Part shown: in pieces, positions 5,076-10,521 of the stretch
Layout: every line of letters begins with the position of its first letter
Position numbering within the stretch: position 1 is the first letter of the stretch
DNA from: Prevotellaceae bacterium
GTDB lineage: Bacteria > Bacteroidota > Bacteroidia > Bacteroidales > UBA932
Assembly (NCBI GenBank): GCA_031259805.1
Contig: JAIRKX010000030.1
Location: forward strand, 1 to 10,521
DNA: 10,521 nt
Direction of reading: 5' to 3'
Program-made: the position numbers and the translations under genes
The notes under the pieces: model-generated
The model's input: only the letters and a program-made list of their open reading frames with translations
Databases searched by the model: none
What the model was told of the DNA's origin: nothing

Positions 5076-7922
5076 TTAACTTACCTGTTTTCCGCAAATA
5101 GGGGCGTACGGGCAATACTTACAAGTATCGGTATCTTTTGTCTGTGTGAAGGGATTAGAGACGTCGAACAGTTCGCTTAGTTTATGCAGGAGAAAAGCTT
5201 GTAATTCCTCCACGTAAACGGCTATATCCAATACTTTTTCCTTTGCACTTTTATTATGAATAGCCACATCTGCCGTATTGCTGTAACTTTCGCGGAGAAA
5301 GTAGAGTAGGGGAGTTACTTTTTGTTTTTTATCATTTTGAAGCATGAGCGAATACAATAATATCTGCAAAATGCCGTCGTGCCGTTTGGTACGGTTATCG
5401 CCAAAGAGGTCGGCGATGCTTTCAAACTCATTATCGGCCTTTCCGGTTTTATAATCCACAATATACCAGTTATCGTATTTTTTATGCAGCCGGTCGATAA
5501 CGCCGTCGACGCGAATATGGCAGAGACGGCCATTAGCCATGACCGAAAACGTTTGGTTCACTTTCCATTCGAATCCTTCGAGAACGAACGGCGCTTGCTT
5601 TTTGTCTATCGCTAACAATTGTCGGATATATTGGCAAATAATATCGTAGGCGATCATCAAATCACCGTTTTCCCAAAAATCGGGCGGCAGCGAATCGCTT
5701 TTATAAAATGCTACCGCCACGGCCTGTTGCACGGTCTTTTGTATGAACTTCACGTCGTTATACCAATGGTTGAGCAGTGTTTCTGTTATTTCATTTCCTA
5801 ACAAGGGCTCGTATATCAACTCCATAGATTTATGCAACAACGTGCCAAACAACCGTGCATCTACCTGCTCCGACACTTTGTCCGGCTCTTTGATATGCGC
5901 TATATAGCGGAAATAAAACCGCAGGGAACAAGATAAATAGGCATTGATTGCACTGGGCGATAATGCTCCCTTGCGCTCTTCCGCGTCGTCGCTCCGGGAA
6001 TCGTCGTAATAGGAGGACAATGTATGTATCATCGCACCTGTTTTTTCGATGACAATCGGTTTGTTGTCGGGGATTTCGATATCGAAGACAAGCGTTTTTT
6101 CAATGATCGGGTGGCCGCTTTCCAGTTTCAGTTGCCAGAGGTAGCGACTGGCTTCGCCGGTACGGATCTCCTCGCTTTTCGTACTGTAGACCAATGTAAT
6201 TTTCTTTGCACGTTGCAATAAACGATAGAAATAATAGGCCAGTGTCGCTTCCTGCTGTTCCAGTGTAGGAAGGCCGAATCCGTAGCGTAAATTATAGGGA
6301 ATGAATGACACAGGGTGTGTCGTATGCGGTAAAATACCTTCGTTAGCCGACAGAATCACGACATTATCAAAATCAATGGCAATAGTTTCAAATAGCCCTA
6401 AAACCTGAATACCGGCCAGCGGTTCGCCGGTAAACGGGATGCTTTCCTGCTGTAATATCGTGCGTAATAACTTAATGTATAAATTTATAGAGATGTCTAA
6501 CTGGCTTTTTTGCAAGGCGTCGGTCAGTTTATTTAGCAAGCGCACAATATGTTGTATGTACCCGCGAAGAAAAGGTTCGTCGTTTATTAAGGCGGTATTT
6601 TCGCTTACTTTGTCCATTAAAAACAAGAGCCGATCGGCTATTTCGCGATAATGAGCAACCGGTTTCAATAAATCGTGAAGTAGTTGTGAATCTGAGAAAA
6701 ATAAATTTGAAACATAAATGTTATTGTAAAAAACTAATTTGTTACTTATTTGATTAATATTTTTGTTTTCCAATCGTTTAATATACGAATGAGCCAGTAA
6801 AGCCAAAATATCCTTGTAGTAGTAGTTCCGGCTGCTGAAAAGCGAGAGTAAAAGGTCGACGAGCGAGTAGATGCCTGTTTGCCGCAACGGGTAGCCCATC
6901 GAAATATTAATTTGTTGGCTGACTGCCGGGAGCGCGTGCAGTACCGGTATGAGCAATAGTTTATCGGCCAGCACGACCGCCGTCCGTTCATCGGGGGGGG
7001 CCGCTAACTCGTCGAGCAATTGCGGGACGGCTTTGGCTTGCGCTATATTGGACGGGGCCGCTATAATCGTGATTTTCTTTTCTTCGGAGAACGGCGAAAA
7101 CGTGGGATCGAATAGCGGGGATGGGAAATTTTTCACATTCTCGCGCAAAAATAATCCGGCTTCCTGTTGTGTGCTGTTCAGATAGTAGGCATCGTAATCC
7201 CAATAAAAATCGGCTTTTTGCTGCGTTTGCAGGAAACGGAAGAGCGTTTTTTCGCATTCGTTCAAATTATTGAACCCGATAAATACATAGTGATGCGGAA
7301 ACCAATCATTGGCCTTGCCTGCGGTAATGGCTTCGGCTACATGGCGGTAAATCATTCCCTCGTAAGCTATTTGCCCGGCGGTTAATGTTTCGCGGAAGCA
7401 TTGGTAAATGGGATAAAGCACGCTCCACAAAGCCTCAAAATCGCGCTGCAAAGCCGTTTCGTTAGCGGCTGAGAAATGCTGCCAAAACTGACGGATGTAC
7501 GCAATCTGTTCCAGCGTAAGAAAGGAAAAATCGCCTTCCAACGCTTTGCCTTCGCGCAGGTTTGTAAAAAGGGCGGACGCATCGACAAGGTATTTGTCTA
7601 TTTGGTCGAAATCCCGAAGTAAGACCTCGCCCCAATGGTAAAAATGGTCGAAAGGTTCGCCGGTTTTGTGTTTGGCACAATAGATCGTGTATAGTTCTAT
7701 TAGCAGCGTATAGTTATCGGCCACCCGCCACGGCGAAGCGTCCCCGATTAATTCCTCGATGCTCTTATACGTTGGTTGCCACAATGGTTTATCAATCACA
7801 CGCGCCAAATTGTTTGAAAAAAACAAATGGGCTCGCTTATTTGGGAATACAAGACACAACTCTGAAATCTTTTCCTTGTATCGGGCGTATAAATCAGAAG
7901 TAACAGCAGAGAGGAACGACAT
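5076..7922 (-). CDS. AddB-like PD-(D/E)XK nuclease with Fe-S cluster motif
   Basis: A 948-residue cytoplasmic protein with the AddB layout: a degenerate UvrD-like helicase core followed by a RecB-type nuclease. AddB with AddA processes double-strand DNA ends for recombination repair. The N-terminus has CLVFPNKRAHLFF (23-35) where active helicases carry a Walker A motif; no GxGKT is present, so this half is probably a scaffold. Residues 505-534 (VLGLFETIAIDFDNVVILSANEGILP, in two parts) match the late helicase motifs. The nuclease residues are visible: His697 (LLHKSMELIYE), Asp806 (RVDGVID), Asp823 and Lys825 (IVDYKTGK), Gln853 and Tyr857 (QILLYSL). Cys665 together with Cys934, Cys937 and Cys943 (CKYCPYAPIC) fits the four-cysteine iron-sulfur cluster of AddB and Cas4. 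No AddA helicase gene is in the window. The coding strand has a C8 tract at codons near 308-310. It lies 88 bases after glsB. Confidence 0.88.
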   Translation of the reverse strand: MSFLSAVTSDLYARYKEKISELCLVFPNKRAHLFFSNNLARVIDKPLWQPTYKSIEELIGDASPWRVADNYTLLIELYTIYCAKHKTGEPFDHFYHWGEVLLRDFDQIDKYLVDASALFTNLREGKALEGDFSFLTLEQIAYIRQFWQHFSAANETALQRDFEALWSVLYPIYQCFRETLTAGQIAYEGMIYRHVAEAITAGKANDWFPHHYVFIGFNNLNECEKTLFRFLQTQQKADFYWDYDAYYLNSTQQEAGLFLRENVKNFPSPLFDPTFSPFSEEKKITIIAAPSNIAQAKAVPQLLDELAAPPDERTAVVLADKLLLIPVLHALPAVSQQINISMGYPLRQTGIYSLVDLLLSLFSSRNYYYKDILALLAHSYIKRLENKNINQISNKLVFYNNIYVSNLFFSDSQLLHDLLKPVAHYREIADRLLFLMDKVSENTALINDEPFLRGYIQHIVRLLNKLTDALQKSQLDISINLYIKLLRTILQQESIPFTGEPLAGIQVLGLFETIAIDFDNVVILSANEGILPHTTHPVSFIPYNLRYGFGLPTLEQQEATLAYYFYRLLQRAKKITLVYSTKSEEIRTGEASRYLWQLKLESGHPIIEKTLVFDIEIPDNKPIVIEKTGAMIHTLSSYYDDSRSDDAEERKGALSPSAINAYLSCSLRFYFRYIAHIKEPDKVSEQVDARLFGTLLHKSMELIYEPLLGNEITETLLNHWYNDVKFIQKTVQQAVAVAFYKSDSLPPDFWENGDLMIAYDIICQYIRQLLAIDKKQAPFVLEGFEWKVNQTFSVMANGRLCHIRVDGVIDRLHKKYDNWYIVDYKTGKADNEFESIADLFGDNRTKRHDGILQILLYSLMLQNDKKQKVTPLLYFLRESYSNTADVAIHNKSAKEKVLDIAVYVEELQAFLLHKLSELFDVSNPFTQTKDTDTCKYCPYAPICGKQVS

Positions 7923-7925
7923 TTC

Positions 7926-8012
7926 AATTAGGGATTAAGAATTAGGAATTGTTCTTTTTCTTCATTATTTTCAGGATGTTTCCTGCCAATTTTAAATTCT
8001 TAATTTCTAATT
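7926..8012. repeat. Inverted pair of heptad repeats between glsB and the nuclease
   Basis: The left arm (7926-7943) and right arm (7995-8012) are complementary at 16 of 18 positions. Each arm is built of 7-base steps: AATTAGG, GATTAAG, AATTAGG, then AATTCTT, AATTTCT, AATTACC. Between them a small perfect hairpin, CAGGA (7972-7976), TGTT, TCCTG (7981-7985), is visible. The right arm reaches the glsB stop codon (8011-8013). The transcript could fold here, but no T run marks it as a terminator. Confidence 0.7.
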
Positions 8013-8964
8013 ACCTCTGCGTCCACCATCGAACTTTTAATCGCTGTGCCATCCGGCGTAAGGGGGCGGTGTATCGTTCGATTTTTTCGGCATAGATATC
8101 GCTGATTTTAATTAGGATGCCGGTTTCCTCTACGCCGCCAAACCCTTCATTGATGGCTGTGCCGAATACACGCATCGAGGGCGAGAGGTTCATGTAGGAA
8201 TTAATCAACGGGGGGATGTTTTCGCCTAAGCCGCGTACTTCTTTCGATAGAATGCGGTAGTCTTCCTTGTAGTTACTGCCGGTAAAGAGCGCCTTCATTT
8301 GCGATTCGTTGATTTTGATATTTAGTGATTTGTAGGGAAGCACCAACTTGTCCTTATCTTCAAAATGCTTGTGCAAGAAATAGAGCAGCATATTGCGTGC
8401 TTCCTGATTGTAGGAAAGATACATGGTAACTTTGCCGAGAAAGTAATTGACTTCAGGATAGCGCAATACCAATGCGCCCAAACCGTCCCAGAGGTTGTCG
8501 AGGGCATACAGCCCTTTGCTGCGCAGGCGGGTACTCTGGTAATTCGGTTGTACAAACGAACGGCCTAATTCGATGGTGCGCGGCAGGTATTTATTAATAA
8601 AAGCCTCTGAGAATGAAAATAATTCGGATGTCGCCAAATCTTTTATTTCGGCCAGCGCCCCGTGGATATAACGATAGCCGCCCAGTATTTCCTTTGCTTT
8701 CGGGTCCCATACGATCAGTTGTTTGTAGGGATGCGTGTGGCTGATGTCGAACTCGTCGATATCGACCCGCAGCCCCGTTCCGCCGCCGGCCGCCCGGAAC
8801 GAAATTTCGCGTAAGCGACCTATTTCCTGCATGATATTCGGCGAGTCATGGGCAGTAACTACATATAGTTTATTGCCTCCATTATTCGTATAACGAACAA
8901 ATTTCTCGTTGGTTAATTCTGCTTTCAGAATTTCTCGCGGTACAGGTTGGATGACTGATTCCAT
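8011..8964 (-). CDS. glsB: GNAT/OlsB-type N-acyltransferase, probable glycine N-acyltransferase
   Basis: A 317-residue soluble or membrane-associated enzyme of the OlsB/hemolysin-like acyltransferase family. Family landmarks are the N-terminal block RLREISFRAAGGGTG (50-64), DIDEFDI (68-74), HPYKQLIVWDP (78-88), GGYRYIHG (95-102) and the diagnostic ELGRSFVQPNYQ (132-143), followed by a region like the second half of OlsB (NIPPLINSYMNLSPSMRVFGTAIN, in parts 249-272). OlsB moves a 3-hydroxyacyl chain from ACP to ornithine. The Bacteroides relative GlsB uses glycine, producing the monoacyl glycine known as commendamide. The neighbour immediately upstream is the matching O-acyltransferase, which favours the glycine-lipid assignment over ornithine lipids. 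Length fits. Substrate choice is inferred from context and not from residues. The start ATG at 8964 follows glsA by 38 bases. Confidence 0.78.
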   Translation of the reverse strand: MESVIQPVPREILKAELTNEKFVRYTNNGGNKLYVVTAHDSPNIMQEIGRLREISFRAAGGGTGLRVDIDEFDISHTHPYKQLIVWDPKAKEILGGYRYIHGALAEIKDLATSELFSFSEAFINKYLPRTIELGRSFVQPNYQSTRLRSKGLYALDNLWDGLGALVLRYPEVNYFLGKVTMYLSYNQEARNMLLYFLHKHFEDKDKLVLPYKSLNIKINESQMKALFTGSNYKEDYRILSKEVRGLGENIPPLINSYMNLSPSMRVFGTAINEGFGGVEETGILIKISDIYAEKIERYTAPLRRMAQRLKVRWWTQR

Positions 8965-8980
8965 GTTGCTTGATTTTTGG

Positions 8981-9008
8981 TATTAGATATTGGGTATTAG
9001 ATTTAGGG
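8981..9008. repeat. Heptad repeat at the glsA/glsB junction
   Basis: TATTAGA, TATTGGG, TATTAGA, TTTAGGG run in 7-base steps (a 14-base unit present twice with 12/14 identity). The array covers the stop codon of glsA at 9003-9005 and part of the 38-base gap to glsB. Confidence 0.75.
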
Positions 9009-9908
9009 TGTTGGTTTTTGATGACATGAGATAAGGTGTTCGGTTTTCTGCTTAATGGTGTACACCGTTTCCCGGACAAATTGCGTCCATTGGGCGGGGG
9101 TGCGGCTGCTATCGAAGGTAGAGTAGGGGATAGGGTCGCCAAAATAGAGATTAAAGGTGCGGTTTTTCTGTCTGAAAAATTCATCGGGGAGGTAAAACAT
9201 ACCGATGTTAAGCTTTATTCCCAAACGTTTGCGAATACTTTCTACGCGGTAGAACCGGTTTGAATTGCGTCCTTCGAAAAATACCGGTACGATGTCGCGC
9301 TTATATTGTACGGCCTTGCGGATAAACGCCGGTTGCCACGGCGGATCGGTAATTTGGCCGTTGTAGCGCCGCGAGCAGAGGCCGGCCGGAAAATACAGTA
9401 CCTGCTGCCTGTCCGACGCATACGTTGCATCAATCCGTCGGGCATAGTCGGCTGACTGCCGGCCATGCTTATTGACAGGGATGAACAGCGGGTCGAAGGG
9501 TTTCAGGTATAGCAGCAGATCGTTTACAATAAAACGCAGTTCGGGAAAGCGCGCCCCGATGGCGCTCATCAGTATCAGCCCGTCGAAGGCGCCCAGCGGG
9601 TGGTTGGAGGCAAAAATATAACGGCGGTCGGTCGGGATGCGCTCCAGCCCGTGCGACTGGTACCACGAATGCCAATGTTCCTTGATAATGGCGTCGTTAA
9701 ATGCCAACCCGCGCAAGTGTCCATAAGTATGCAGCACATAATTCACTTCGTCTTCGTGGATAAAGCGTTTGATGTAGTTGATAACAAAACGGGGCGTCCA
9801 CTTCAAGAGCTTCGGACTCTTGGACGCAATAATCTGTTCAATGTCCACCATCTTCGGGATGACTTCGGGAGGCTTTAAAATAAATAATTCTCGGTTAGCT
9901 GCGTTCAT
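9003..9908 (-). CDS. glsA: PlsC-type O-acyltransferase, probable glycine-lipid acyltransferase
   Basis: A 301-residue membrane-associated acyltransferase that would add the second acyl chain, to the 3-hydroxyl of the N-acyl glycine made by the neighbouring enzyme. The start is set at 9908, because the longer in-frame reading to 10058 adds 50 unlikely residues and runs through the -7 box at 9931-9938. PlsC motifs are visible: FASNHPLGAFDG (99-110) with His103 and Asp109, a phosphate/glycerol-type block LFIPVNKHGR (141-150), FPAGLCSRR (173-181) and IVPVFFEGR (206-214). The His-to-Asp spacing is five residues instead of the usual four. I recall the same spacing, NHPLGG.D, in Bacteroidota relatives, so it need not be inactivating. 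It is first in an apparent glsA-glsB unit. A general lysophospholipid acyltransferase role is the main alternative. Confidence 0.75.
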   Translation of the reverse strand: MNAANRELFILKPPEVIPKMVDIEQIIASKSPKLLKWTPRFVINYIKRFIHEDEVNYVLHTYGHLRGLAFNDAIIKEHWHSWYQSHGLERIPTDRRYIFASNHPLGAFDGLILMSAIGARFPELRFIVNDLLLYLKPFDPLFIPVNKHGRQSADYARRIDATYASDRQQVLYFPAGLCSRRYNGQITDPPWQPAFIRKAVQYKRDIVPVFFEGRNSNRFYRVESIRKRLGIKLNIGMFYLPDEFFRQKNRTFNLYFGDPIPYSTFDSSRTPAQWTQFVRETVYTIKQKTEHLISCHQKPTP

Positions 9909-9930
9909 GCTGTCTTTAATTCGGAGGGCA

Positions 9931-9938
9931 CAAAGATA
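9931..9938 (-). promoter_or_regulatory. -7 box of the glsA-glsB transcript
   Basis: The minus strand reads TATCTTTG, a perfect TAnnTTTG box 22 bases upstream of the ATG at 9908. No clear TTTG is found at -33. The position supports the shorter glsA start. Confidence 0.55.
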
Positions 9939-10099
9939 GTAATTTATATTGAATGATGGGAGAGAAAAGAGAGAAAAAGAACACAGGATGGCAGGGTACA
10001 GGCATGTTTTACGTTTTACGCATCCCCCCTTCGATCCTTTACTAATCAACGAATCCAAAAAAAAGACAGGTCAAAATATATAATTTTTACCTTTTGCTG
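9939..10099. other. Part of the divergent gap with low-complexity sequence
   Basis: No gene is seen here apart from an unlikely upstream extension of glsA. It contains a purine-rich stretch (GAGAGAAAA repeated near 9959-9979), two copies of the heptad GTTTTAC (10006-10019), a C6 run near 10024 and an A8 run near 10058. The region between glsA and the plus-strand exported protein totals 548 bases and also holds the promoters and the candidate invertible element listed separately. Confidence 0.55.
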
Positions 10100-10131
10100 T
10101 TTGAATACTTAAATTTAATTATTTACCTTTG
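10100..10131 (+). promoter_or_regulatory. Plus-strand promoter just outside the left inverted site
   Basis: TTTG (10100-10103), 20 bases, then TACCTTTG (10124-10131) form an exact Bacteroidota-type promoter. Transcription would start near 10138, the first base of the left site, and run through the 184-bp segment toward the exported-protein gene at 10457. Confidence 0.6.
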
Positions 10132-10135
10132 CATT

Positions 10136-10351
10136 CTACTTCCGGTAAGTAACATTATCGGAAGTAAACTTAAAGTCCTCTAAGAGCATCTCATAAGTAT
10201 CCCCCAAATCCGGTTTAAAGTAATCTTGACAAGCAGCATTATCCTCATTTTGTTGAGGATTGCCGCTTTGTACCCCCTGTAATCGCCTATTTTCGCATTT
10301 TGCTATCATTGTCTTTGTAAGCATTTCTGTTTGTTTATATTTTAAGACCAC
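10136..10351 (-). CDS. Small hypothetical ORF inside the inverted-repeat element
   Basis: An open frame of 71 codons from a GTG at 10351, or 62 codons from the ATG at 10324. The protein is acidic in its second half (NEDNAACQDYFKP, LGDTYEMLLEDFKF) and ends in TSDNVTYRK, with those last residues encoded by the left inverted site. I do not recognise it: no signal peptide, membrane helix or known motif is visible. No promoter was found for it on the minus strand. If the enclosed segment were inverted, the frame would lie on the plus strand behind the promoter at 10100-10131 and would still close with a stop (TSDNVTYQN, stop). It may be a real small gene, a gene fragment, or chance. Confidence 0.3.
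   Translation of the reverse strand: MVLKYKQTEMLTKTMIAKCENRRLQGVQSGNPQQNEDNAACQDYFKPDLGDTYEMLLEDFKFTSDNVTYRK
10138..10165. repeat. Left inverted site, 28 bp, dif-like 11-6-11 architecture
   Basis: The arms are ACTTCCGGTAA (10138-10148) and TTATCGGAAGT (10155-10165), with spacer GTAACA (10149-10154). The arms are complementary except for one G/T pair. This is the 11-6-11 form of XerC/XerD dif sites, and ACTTCC plus TTAT also occur in known dif sequences. It is matched in reverse orientation at 10350-10377. Confidence 0.8.
10314..10343 (+). promoter_or_regulatory. Possible promoter inside the invertible segment, pointing right
   Basis: TTTG (10314-10317), 18 bases, then TATATTTT (10336-10343), one mismatch from TAnnTTTG and one base short of the usual spacing. 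It ends 6 bases before the right site and points to the gene at 10457. In the opposite orientation it would point away. The match is moderate. Confidence 0.3.
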
Positions 10352-10377
10352 TTCTGATAATGTTACTTACCAGAACT
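10350..10377. repeat. Right inverted site, 28 bp, dif-like 11-6-11 architecture
   Basis: The arms are ACTTCTGATAA (10350-10360) and TTACCAGAACT (10367-10377), with spacer TGTTAC (10361-10366), the exact reverse complement of the left spacer. Two of its three differences from the left site are symmetric: a C/G pair in the left palindrome is a T/A pair here, so the palindrome is kept. Confidence 0.8.
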
Positions 10378-10456
10378 AAATTATGCCTTCCCTATGTTGG
10401 AAATAAATACATTATCATAAAATATATAACATTACACAAAACGACCTTACACAGAT

Positions 10457-10521
10457 ATGAAAAAGACATTCCTACTATCTATGTTATCAATCGCTTCGCT
10501 GTCCGTATGGGGACAAAGCGT
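10457..10521 (+). CDS. Exported protein, N-terminal fragment
   Basis: Only the first 21 codons are in the window: MKKTFLLSMLSIASLSVWGQS. Two lysines, a hydrophobic core and a WGQ-type cleavage region form a typical Bacteroidota signal peptide, with Gln as the probable mature N-terminus, so the product is periplasmic, outer-membrane or secreted. The start at 10457 is the only sensible one. No good promoter is seen in the 79 bases between the right inverted site and the ATG (only TATGTTGG at 10393-10400). This suggests transcription from within or beyond the inverted-repeat element. The function cannot be judged from this fragment. Confidence 0.75.
   Translation, partial: MKKTFLLSMLSIASLSVWGQS

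Larger units (their letters stand above)
10138..10377. other. Candidate invertible DNA element (inverton or dif-module)
   Basis: Two 28-bp sites in inverted orientation (25/28 identical) enclose 184 bp (10166-10349). The similarity continues inward less perfectly (31/37 overall, with CTTAAA shared). The 6-base spacers are exact reverse complements, as inversion by a tyrosine recombinase would need. Enclosed length and position, directly upstream of an exported-protein gene, match the invertible promoters of Bacteroides. Inside are a possible rightward promoter, a 7-bp hairpin (ATCCTCA / TGAGGAT, near 10239-10260) and a small minus-strand ORF. No recombinase gene is in the window. Repeat structure is directly visible; inversion is inferred. 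Alternatives are a MITE-like element or a structured RNA. Confidence 0.5.

Noticed and set aside
5064..5079. TTAAAC-CGGC-GTTTAA hairpin at the nuclease stop as a terminator
   Set aside because: The stem is only 6 bp, mostly A/T, overlaps the stop codon and has no T run after it on the minus strand.
9909..10058. Extended N-terminus of the glsA product (50 extra residues)
   Set aside because: The extension contains the TATCTTTG promoter box and low-complexity sequence and does not resemble acyltransferases; the ATG at 9908 is better placed.
10138..10377. Insertion sequence or transposase-bearing element with terminal inverted repeats
   Set aside because: No transposase frame and no flanking target-site duplication were found. 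The internal symmetry of each repeat fits a recombinase crossover site better, although a MITE cannot be excluded.
1..10521. tRNA, rRNA and CRISPR arrays
   Set aside because: Reading the intergenic spaces showed no tRNA-like cloverleaf or conserved rRNA segments, and the repeats present are 7-9 bp tandem units without spacers.

Overview
The window looks like chromosomal DNA of a member of the Bacteroidota, most likely order Bacteroidales. The evidence is a type IX secretion (T9SS) type A sorting domain on one protein, a pair of acyltransferases resembling the glycine-lipid enzymes GlsB and GlsA of Bacteroides, several -7 boxes of the Bacteroidota form TAnnTTTG, and few Shine-Dalgarno sequences. 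The first 600 bases look richer in G+C than the rest. No rRNA, tRNA, CRISPR array, insertion sequence or transposase was found.

Layout. Bases 1-605 (+) hold the 3' end of a DUF6261-like protein with a C-terminal Ig-like beta repeat, closed by a strong terminator (653-687). All recognised genes from 813 to 9908 are on the minus strand. In transcription order (right to left) they are: a PlsC-type acyltransferase (glsA, 9908-9003), an OlsB/GNAT-type N-acyltransferase (glsB, 8964-8011), a 948-residue AddB-like PD-(D/E)XK nuclease (7922-5076), a DUF805 membrane protein with its own promoter and terminator (4776-4417), a T9SS-exported protein with its own promoter and terminator (4277-3249), a TSUP/TauE-SafE permease (3165-2407), and apolipoprotein N-acyltransferase lnt (2387-813). 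At the right edge a plus-strand gene for an exported protein begins (10457).

Functional links. glsA and glsB are 38 bases apart and would together make N-acyl-O-acyl glycine lipids. The nuclease follows them but has no obvious link to lipid synthesis, and no AddA partner is in the window. The permease and lnt are 19 bases apart and are probably co-transcribed.

Most notable region. The 548-base divergent gap between glsA and the exported-protein gene holds two 28-bp inverted sites (10138-10165 and 10350-10377; 25/28 identical). Each is itself an 11-6-11 palindrome with the same 6-base spacer in opposite orientation. This is the architecture of a tyrosine-recombinase (dif/Xer-like) crossover site. 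Together they enclose a 184-bp segment, the size of known Bacteroidota invertible promoters, with promoter-like sequences inside and just outside it. It is a good candidate for a phase-variation switch of the downstream exported protein, or for a dif-module carrying a small ORF. A second theme is short tandem repeats with a strict 7-bp period but different sequences at most gene junctions.
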